Origin: JAZQNC01 sp045536155
GTDB taxonomy: Bacteria > Bacillota > Clostridia > Oscillospirales > CAG-272
Direction: 5' to 3'
Length of the DNA: 8,831 nucleotides
Assembly: GCA_045536155.1 (NCBI GenBank)
Contig: JAZSMZ010000086.1
Span: 1 to 8,831 of the forward strand
Part shown: in pieces, positions 1-4,586 of the stretch
Layout of the letters: every line of letters begins with the position of its first letter
Position numbering within the stretch: the first letter of the stretch is position 1
The notes under the pieces: model-generated
What the model was told of the DNA's origin: nothing
The model's input: the letters and a program-made list of their open reading frames with translations, nothing else
Database searches by the model: none
Made by a program: the position numbers and the translations under genes

Positions 1-821
1 AAGAGGAAACCGAATTCGAAGAAGAAACCGAGTCCGAAGAGGAAACCGAATTCGAAGAAGAGCCCGAAGAAGAAAAAGAAGGGCGCGTGGTCATTTTACT
101 GTACCACGATCTCGTTGAAAAGGAGCTTGGCGAAAAGAACAATCCCGAATACTGCACAACAGGCGAAAAATTCCGTTTGGATCTCGAAACGCTCTTGAAT
201 CACGGATGGAAATCGATGAGCTCCGAAATGTACGTCAAGGGCGAGTACGACAAGAGCGAGAACTATTTCATCGTCACCTTTGATGACGGCTACATTTCAA
301 ACTACACCATAGCCTATCCGATAATGCTCGAGCTTGGCGTCTACGGCGACATTTTCACCTGCACGGGCAACGTCCATTTCGACAACCACTTCAAGTGGGA
401 TCAGGGTCAGAAGATGGAAAACAGCGGATACGTAAAGCTTTATTCGCACACTCACCGCCACTATTCGCTCACCCGCGCCAGAACCCTTTTCTCCTTTAAG
501 ACGTCGATCAAGACCTCCCTGCTTTATATGCAGTACCGTCTCGAGGGCGACCGCATGATGATATTCTCCTACCCCGAAAGCGACTACACCGAAGAGAGCG
601 TTCGCGATCTTTACGAATCGGGAATGATCATCCAGTACGTTCAGATAATGCCCTATGAAAAGGGCGAACATTGGGACTACGAATCGCTCGGGCTGACCAG
701 ACGCTACAACGTGGCATACGAAACGGATATCGAAGTGCTTTGCGGTATAAAGGCCGAAAGTGAAACAGAAAAGGAAGAAACCGAAGAGATCACCGCCGAT
801 ACCGAGGAGGGAAAGCAATAA
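1..821 (+). CDS. Polysaccharide deacetylase family protein (CE4-like), 5' end outside window
   Basis: Predicted metal-dependent de-N-acetylase of extracellular or cell-wall glycan. Numbering from the GTG at 87, the NodB/CE4 motifs are TFDDGY (about residues 64-69, with the Asp pair expected to give the base and a metal ligand) and HTHRH (121-125), which fits the H(S/T)xxH zinc motif. FSYPESDY (160-167) matches the third conserved region, although the usual Arg before the Pro is not obvious. The domain opens with a beta strand, VVILLYHDL, typical of the PgaB-like branch. The frame stays open from 87 back to base 3 and encodes an acidic repeat (EETEFE-type), so GTG 87 is probably not the true start and the gene runs off the left edge, where a signal peptide or anchor would lie. 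The C-terminus (about 223-244) is again a Glu/Thr-rich tail. The stop TAA is at 819-821. It is probably first or early in an operon with the next two genes. The family call is firm; the substrate is unknown. Confidence 0.85.
   Translation, partial: EETEFEEETESEEETEFEEEPEEEKEGRVVILLYHDLVEKELGEKNNPEYCTTGEKFRLDLETLLNHGWKSMSSEMYVKGEYDKSENYFIVTFDDGYISNYTIAYPIMLELGVYGDIFTCTGNVHFDNHFKWDQGQKMENSGYVKLYSHTHRHYSLTRARTLFSFKTSIKTSLLYMQYRLEGDRMMIFSYPESDYTEESVRDLYESGMIIQYVQIMPYEKGEHWDYESLGLTRRYNVAYETDIEVLCGIKAESETEKEETEEITADTEEGKQ
3..80 (+). repeat. Tandem 18/36-bp repeat encoding an acidic EETEFE/EETESE linker
   Basis: A 22-base unit starting at 3 (gaggaaaccgaattcg...) recurs exactly at 39, giving a 36-bp period that is itself two 18-bp halves. 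In the deacetylase frame it reads as hexapeptides EETEFE, EETESE, EETEFE, EEPEEE and then EKEG. This is a flexible, strongly negative spacer between the missing N-terminus and the catalytic domain. More copies probably lie left of the window. Tandem repeats of this kind often vary in number between strains. Confidence 0.85.
804..820 (+). promoter_or_regulatory. Strong ribosome binding site before an ATA codon overlapping the upstream stop
   Basis: AGGAGG at 805-810 is a perfect anti-16S match. Seven bases further on is ATA (818-820), which overlaps the TAA stop of the deacetylase (819-821). The ATA is in frame with the next gene, and no ATG, GTG or TTG occurs in that frame between 764 and 854. 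The layout mirrors a coupled ATGA-type overlap. The site therefore suggests initiation at ATA, or an ATG changed to ATA in this sequence. It also lies inside the end of the upstream reading frame, where Glu codons alone could produce GAGGAGG by chance. Confidence 0.5.
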
Positions 822-853
822 ACGACCGCCTTTTAAAAAAAGATGACGGACGT

Positions 854-1300
854 TTGCTTCGGGTGCATATCAATATGCCGATCCCCGAAGAAAAAACAGC
901 TTGCTTTTACGGCGAGCTGCAAGAAGCAGTTATAAATTGGGCAATAAAAAGCGACGACGTTACATACCTTTCAATGGAGGGCTTTTTTGAGCCCTCCGAG
1001 CCATTTATGTCGGTATGCTTTGATATAATCGCCTATGCCGACAAAAGCATCATAAATTACCGCCGTTATGCCCAGGTATGGGATGAAAAAGGAAATTTGA
1101 TATCGCGCAAAAGCTATCTCAGGGCTATCGATAAAGATATGCGCTTTCCCCTATCTTTCCCTGCCGACGGTTTTTACCTCTCGCGCGGCGAGGAAAGGGC
1201 GATATTCAACCGTTTTGACTCCGAACGGGCAAACAGCATGAGAAGATCGCACCTACCAAGCCTTATCGAGGACATCGGCGCGTTAAAAAAGATAACATGA
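854..1300 (+). CDS. Small hypothetical protein, possibly DUF4163/DUF3298 (PdaC/RsiV)-like
   Basis: A soluble-looking protein of 148 residues from the TTG at 854, or about 160 if translation begins at ATA 818, which would add NDRLLKKDDGRL. No signal peptide or membrane segment is seen. A central stretch (about residues 52-89: SVCFDIIAYADKS, then a Tyr/Arg-rich segment and VWDEKGNLIS) followed by FPADGFYLSRGEERAIF (about 102-118) resembles, by memory of the pattern, the core of the DUF4163/DUF3298 domains of RsiV and PdaC. There the segments are of the form SVxFDxYEYTGG...DLKTGK and P.NFYLTxxG. This resemblance is inference and weak. In Bacillus subtilis PdaC such domains are fused to a polysaccharide deacetylase, which would fit the gene directly upstream. 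The gene lies between the deacetylase and the PHP gene, probably co-transcribed. The reading frame is confident; the function is not known. Confidence 0.7.
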   Translation: MLRVHINMPIPEEKTACFYGELQEAVINWAIKSDDVTYLSMEGFFEPSEPFMSVCFDIIAYADKSIINYRRYAQVWDEKGNLISRKSYLRAIDKDMRFPLSFPADGFYLSRGEERAIFNRFDSERANSMRRSHLPSLIEDIGALKKIT

Positions 1301-1321
1301 CCAGCAAGGAACAAAAGACAA

Positions 1322-2035
1322 ATGAATACCCAAAAGCTATTTGAAGAATACAAGTACAAAGTCGAGCTGCATACCCACACAACCCCCGTTTCCGCCTGCT
1401 CGCAGATCGAGCCCGAAGCACTCGTTCACACCTACAAGGAGCTGGGATGTGATGCGGTGGTGATCACAAACCACCTCTCCCCTGTGCTTTTCAGCCACGA
1501 AGGAAGCGACGAAGACAAGACCGAATACTACCTTTCCGACTACCGCCGCGCAAAAGCGGAGGGCGACAAGATCGGACTTATGGTAATATTGGGCTTTGAA
1601 TTCCGTCTTACCGAGAACAACAACGATTACCTCATCTACGGAGTAAAGGAAGAGGACGCCCTGCCCATCTACAAATACATGACAGGCACGCTCAAGGAGT
1701 TCCGCGAGGGGTACAAAAATCCCGATATGCTCTTTTTGCAGGCCCACCCCTTCCGCGACGGCATGACACAAATGGACGTGTCCCTGCTTGACGGTATCGA
1801 GGTCTTCAATATGCATCCCGGACACAACAGCCGCGTTTCGCTGGCGGCAAAGTACGCATCGGACAATCACCTTATCACCGTCGGGGGCAGCGACTATCAC
1901 CATCACGGTCTTGCGGGACTTATCTTTGCGAGATTCAAAACCCTCCCCCGCGACTCGATCGAGCTTGCCGATCTGCTAAGATCGGGCGATTACATTTTCG
2001 ATCTCGGCGGACACGCCATAGTGCCGAATACTTGA
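1322..2035 (+). CDS. PHP domain phosphoesterase
   Basis: A 237-residue stand-alone PHP-family metal-dependent hydrolase, probably cytoplasmic because no signal peptide is seen. Expected metal ligands are all visible: HTH at 17-19, the His of TNH at 51, Glu93 in GFEF, His142 in AHPF, His165 and His168 nearby, and the GSDYH signature with Asp191 and His193. This is the set used by PHP phosphoesterases, including histidinol-phosphatase-like enzymes, polymerase-associated PHP domains and nucleoside/phosphate hydrolases; it is too generic to name a substrate. Length is typical of single-domain PHP proteins. ATG 1322 is preceded by AAGGA (1306-1310) with an 11-base spacer. It begins 21 bases after the upstream stop, so it is likely the last gene of the left operon and ends just before a terminator. 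Confidence 0.88.
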   Translation: MNTQKLFEEYKYKVELHTHTTPVSACSQIEPEALVHTYKELGCDAVVITNHLSPVLFSHEGSDEDKTEYYLSDYRRAKAEGDKIGLMVILGFEFRLTENNNDYLIYGVKEEDALPIYKYMTGTLKEFREGYKNPDMLFLQAHPFRDGMTQMDVSLLDGIEVFNMHPGHNSRVSLAAKYASDNHLITVGGSDYHHHGLAGLIFARFKTLPRDSIELADLLRSGDYIFDLGGHAIVPNT

Positions 2036-2039
2036 CAAA

Positions 2040-2066
2040 AAAGATCCACCTTGTCGGTGGATCTTT
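2040..2066. terminator. Bidirectional intrinsic terminator between convergent genes
   Basis: An 11-bp perfect stem, AAAGATCCACC (2040-2050) and GGTGGATCTTT (2056-2066), encloses the 5-base loop TTGTC. It lies between the PHP stop (2033-2035) and the stop of the solute-binding lipoprotein gene on the other strand (2069-2071). Read on the - strand the stem is followed by a run of six T; on the + strand the T tract is shorter (TCTTTCTTT). It probably serves both operons and is stronger for the - strand. Confidence 0.9.
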
Positions 2067-2068
2067 CT

Positions 2069-3541
2069 TTAATATTCCAATTCTTCGTATCTGTCGACGG
2101 TATCCTCAAGCGCATCCAGAATATATCGCTCGATATTGTCGTAGTTTGAATACATGTTGTTCTGCTTGCTATGATAAAGCTTATTGTTGAAAATATTGAC
2201 TATTCCGCCGAAGTCAAATGCATCGGCCACGTCATATACGATGCCGTCGAATATGACGTCGAGCATCTTTTTGGCTTGCTCGTCGGGAGTATCCTTTACC
2301 TTTAGAACCGTTTCAACGAACGTCGGATAGGTGGTATATCTCGATTCGGCCGCAAGAGCCTCAAGAATTATACCCGTAAAATCAAGGTCGTTGTTGTTCT
2401 TCGGTATAGCAATGGCGCCCGAATTTCCGTATTGAACGGTTGTATAGTAGTCTTCCTGCTCATTGTCATATTTGGGCAAAGGCAGGATGCCGTACTCTAT
2501 ATCGGTATCCATATTTCTTGCATCGTACAGTATCTCGTGATAAAACAGCGTATTTCCGCTGTTGAAGACAAAGGCGGGCGAATGTGCTTTTACCCAGTTG
2601 TTCGTCACTACCTCGCCCCAAAGTGTATTATCAGAAAAGATAACGCCGCTGAGCTTTTCAATGGAATCATACATTCTCTCGCTCTTTGCGACCATGTACG
2701 GGATATCCTCGCTGTCCTTTTCTGAAAAGCGATTACCCATGCCGAACAGCAACGATGAAATATAGGTATACGAGCCGGACATAAAGCCGAAGCGGTCGTC
2801 ATCGTAATCCATCCATCCGTCGGAATTGACGTCCTCGGTGACGATCTTGACGCATCTGAGCATCTCTTCGACCGTCCAATTTCCCTTTTGGGCTACGGCA
2901 TACAGATCACCAAGGTGAAACTCCTCTGCCATATCGCGGTTGAATATTATCGCAAACACTCTCTGCTTTTCGTAAAGCACGTAATCGCCCGATATAACGT
3001 AAAGGCGACCGTTCATCGAAAAGGCCTTTTGCGAATTCTCATTCCACCAGGGCTTTGAGATATCGAGATAGGGGATAGTGCTGAGCTCGAGATACTCGCC
3101 GCTCATCGAATATCCGAGGAGTCGGCGCGGAATGTCGGCAACGAAATTATGCTTGAAATCGAACGATGCGGTAGACATTCTTATCGTTTCGGCGGGATTT
3201 TCCACTCCGTCCGCTTTGATGACTACCTTATAACGGTCTTCGATCGTTTTGTTTCTGAAATAGATGGCATCATTTAAAACCTCACCTATCTCTTCTTCAA
3301 CGTAATATTCAAAGTAGTTGTGCGGGTGATTTTCGCCACGGTACCACTGGAGGATCCAGAACTCCTTGTTGTCGAACGTTTCCTCGGGAAGATCGGGGTA
3401 AATACGTCCGTCGTCGGTGGTGCTTTCGGTTATTCTTTCCGTTATGTGCTCATCGGTATCGCTATTTTCCGCACAGGCGATAGCGGTCAATACCGTTGAT
3501 GCAAAGACAATTAACGCTATTATACGCTTAAACAATGTCAT
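2069..3541 (-). CDS. Extracellular solute-binding lipoprotein (orphan ABC-type SBP)
   Basis: A 490-residue surface lipoprotein predicted to capture an extracellular solute, probably a sugar or oligosaccharide. The N-terminus is a lipoprotein signal peptide: Lys/Arg (MTLFKR), a hydrophobic run, then TAIAC with Cys23 as the likely lipidated residue. A Ser/Thr/Asp/Glu-rich linker follows (about 24-50). The body has features of the large clostridial SBP family: the WNENSQK region, a central EF-hand-like loop DVNSDGWMDYDD (237-248, with Asp/Asn/Asp/Asp ligands), and YGILPLPKYD (350-359) leading to YTTVQYGN. ATG is at 3539-3541 with AGAGGG four bases upstream. It lies 58 bases downstream of the isomerase gene with a terminator between them. 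No permease or ATPase genes are present, as is common for this expanded orphan group. The family call is good; the ligand is unknown. Confidence 0.85.
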   Translation of the reverse strand: MTLFKRIIALIVFASTVLTAIACAENSDTDEHITERITESTTDDGRIYPDLPEETFDNKEFWILQWYRGENHPHNYFEYYVEEEIGEVLNDAIYFRNKTIEDRYKVVIKADGVENPAETIRMSTASFDFKHNFVADIPRRLLGYSMSGEYLELSTIPYLDISKPWWNENSQKAFSMNGRLYVISGDYVLYEKQRVFAIIFNRDMAEEFHLGDLYAVAQKGNWTVEEMLRCVKIVTEDVNSDGWMDYDDDRFGFMSGSYTYISSLLFGMGNRFSEKDSEDIPYMVAKSERMYDSIEKLSGVIFSDNTLWGEVVTNNWVKAHSPAFVFNSGNTLFYHEILYDARNMDTDIEYGILPLPKYDNEQEDYYTTVQYGNSGAIAIPKNNNDLDFTGIILEALAAESRYTTYPTFVETVLKVKDTPDEQAKKMLDVIFDGIVYDVADAFDFGGIVNIFNNKLYHSKQNNMYSNYDNIERYILDALEDTVDRYEELEY

Positions 3542-3558
3542 ATTTCCCTCTGTCTTTC

Positions 3559-3588
3559 AAAAAAGCACGATCTGCAACCGTGCTTTTT
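3559..3588 (-). terminator. Intrinsic terminator between isomerase and lipoprotein genes
   Basis: On the - strand, AAAAAGCACG pairs with CGTGCTTTTT (3579-3588 with 3560-3569), with a 9-base loop and a run of six T. It starts 11 bases after the isomerase stop (3600-3602) and ends about 8 bases before the AGAGGG ribosome binding site of the lipoprotein gene. The 8-mer ATCTGCAA occurs both in the loop (3570-3577) and just after the stem (3589-3596) on the + strand. The site probably reduces, rather than abolishes, expression of the lipoprotein gene from the isomerase promoter. Confidence 0.85.
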
Positions 3589-3599
3589 ATCTGCAATTC

Positions 3600-4379
3600 T
3601 TACAGGGCGAGGATCTTGTCCATATCCTCGGTAATACCGCTCAATCCTCTTTCGTCGGGACCAAGCTCGGCAGTTACCCAACCGTCATATCCGGTTGCAT
3701 TGAGCTCATCCATAACCGCCTTCCAATCGATACCCGATTTGAGAAGAGAGCACCACTCGAAGCTGTCAAATCCGTGAAGCACAAATCCCTTGATGTGAAC
3801 TCTCTTGATTCTCTTGCCGAGAGTCTTGATCCAATGCTGGGGATATGCATAAATTACAACGTTACCGATATCGAAATACGCCTTGACGTAGTCACTTTCG
3901 AAGGAATCGATGAATGCGGCCATATCAGCGGGAGTGAGCAGGAACTTGTTCCATACGTTTTCGATTGCAAGAGTGATACCTCTCTCTGCAGCATAGGGAA
4001 CCACCTCGGAAAGGGTGAGCTTTGCATTGACAAGCGCCTCTTCGTAGGTGATGTCGGGCATTACTCCGCCGGGAACGGTAAGTACGGTGTCGCATCCCAT
4101 GTAAACTGCGGTGTCAACTGCTCTCTTATAGCATTCGGCACTCTTTTTGCGAACCTCGGGATCATGAGAAGTAGCGATGTTATCCCATGCGCCGCTTGTC
4201 ATGATGGAGGGGCAGATCATATCGTATTTTTCGAAAAGAGCCTTTACCTCGGCACGCTTGTCTTCCTCAATGGTGGGAAGCTCAACTGCGGCAAAGCCTG
4301 CCTCTTTTGCGGCAATAAGGCATTCTTCGATAGTGCCGTTGCCGATGCACTCAAGATATATGGATTTTCTGTTGGTCAT
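3600..4379 (-). CDS. Sugar phosphate isomerase/epimerase (AP endonuclease 2-like TIM barrel)
   Basis: A 259-residue cytoplasmic TIM-barrel enzyme of the xylose isomerase-like/AP_endonuc_2 family, expected to isomerise or epimerise a keto-sugar or related polyol with a divalent metal. Probable metal and catalytic residues sit on successive strands: Glu140 in LAIENVWN, Asp170 in AYFDIGN, His195 in RVHIKGF, and Glu238 in VTAELGPD; VELP (32-35) supplies another acidic residue at the start of the barrel. The Asp-containing strand reads DIGN, a common form in this family. ATG at 4377-4379 has GGAGG (4385-4389) five bases upstream and an extended -10 promoter further up. It is the first gene of a - strand unit with the solute-binding lipoprotein downstream. 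Family members act on many substrates (inositol catabolism, tagatose/psicose epimerases), so the exact reaction cannot be read from sequence. Confidence 0.88.
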   Translation of the reverse strand: MTNRKSIYLECIGNGTIEECLIAAKEAGFAAVELPTIEEDKRAEVKALFEKYDMICPSIMTSGAWDNIATSHDPEVRKKSAECYKRAVDTAVYMGCDTVLTVPGGVMPDITYEEALVNAKLTLSEVVPYAAERGITLAIENVWNKFLLTPADMAAFIDSFESDYVKAYFDIGNVVIYAYPQHWIKTLGKRIKRVHIKGFVLHGFDSFEWCSLLKSGIDWKAVMDELNATGYDGWVTAELGPDERGLSGITEDMDKILAL

Positions 4380-4421
4380 ATTAACCTCCGTAAAAGTTAT
4401 ATTGTTTTTACTTATATATCA

Positions 4422-4450
4422 ATTATATCAGCCGAAAGAAAAAAATGCAA
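4422..4450 (-). promoter_or_regulatory. Promoter of the isomerase/lipoprotein unit with extended -10
   Basis: On the - strand, TTGCAT (4450-4445), a 17-base spacer, then TATAAT (4427-4422) preceded by TGA, giving the extended -10 TGATATAAT. The -35 matches only the TTG half, which fits compensation by the extended -10. Transcription should start near 4415, leaving a leader of about 35 bases with the GGAGG ribosome binding site at 4389-4385. Confidence 0.75.
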
Positions 4451-4512
4451 GATATTGAATATATTATTTACTTTTTATTTTCATCATTTGCTTCAAAACA
4501 GACCGAAGATTG

Positions 4513-4541
4513 TTGAAATTGTCACGAAGATGTGATATAAT
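4513..4541 (+). promoter_or_regulatory. Promoter of the serine hydrolase gene with extended -10
   Basis: TTGAAA (4513-4518), a 17-base spacer and TATAAT (4536-4541) preceded by TGA, a near-consensus sigma-A promoter with the same TGATATAAT core as the divergent promoter at 4422-4450. Start of transcription is expected near 4548, giving a leader of about 39 bases. The 7-mer CGAAGAT occurs at 4504-4510 and 4525-4531, 21 bases apart, flanking the -35 box. Confidence 0.8.
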
Positions 4542-4554
4542 GAACTGACTACCT

Positions 4555-4576
4555 GAAAGGAAATGCGAATTTCGCA
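4555..4576 (+). promoter_or_regulatory. Distant ribosome binding site plus small hairpin in the serine hydrolase leader
   Basis: The only SD-like sequence before ATG 4587 is GAAAGGA (4555-4561), which is 25 bases upstream and normally too far. Between them TGCGA (4564-4568) can pair with TCGCA (4572-4576) around a 3-base loop, which would shorten the effective spacing to about 12 bases. A 5-codon mini frame (MRISQ, 4563-4580) also starts here but lies too close to the SD to be convincing. Confidence 0.35.
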
Positions 4577-4586
4577 ATAATGATAT

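Noticed and set aside
3..80. Short direct repeats at the left edge as a possible CRISPR array
   Set aside because: The repeats are contiguous without spacers, have an 18-bp period and keep the deacetylase reading frame open, so they are coding repeats.
297..818. 173-residue - strand frame opposite the deacetylase
   Set aside because: Hydrophobic composition arises from reading Glu/Lys/Asp codons backwards; the + strand has CE4 motifs.
1337..1906. 189-residue - strand frame opposite the PHP gene
   Set aside because: The + strand frame carries the complete PHP metal-ligand set; the antisense product has no recognisable features.
3417..4535. 372-residue + strand frame across the isomerase and lipoprotein starts
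   Set aside because: It lies antisense to two genes with clear families, spans their terminator and promoter, and shows no domain.
4563..4580. Leader peptide MRISQ upstream of the serine hydrolase gene
   Set aside because: Its ATG is only about two bases from the SD core, too close for efficient initiation, and the peptide has no regulatory codon run.
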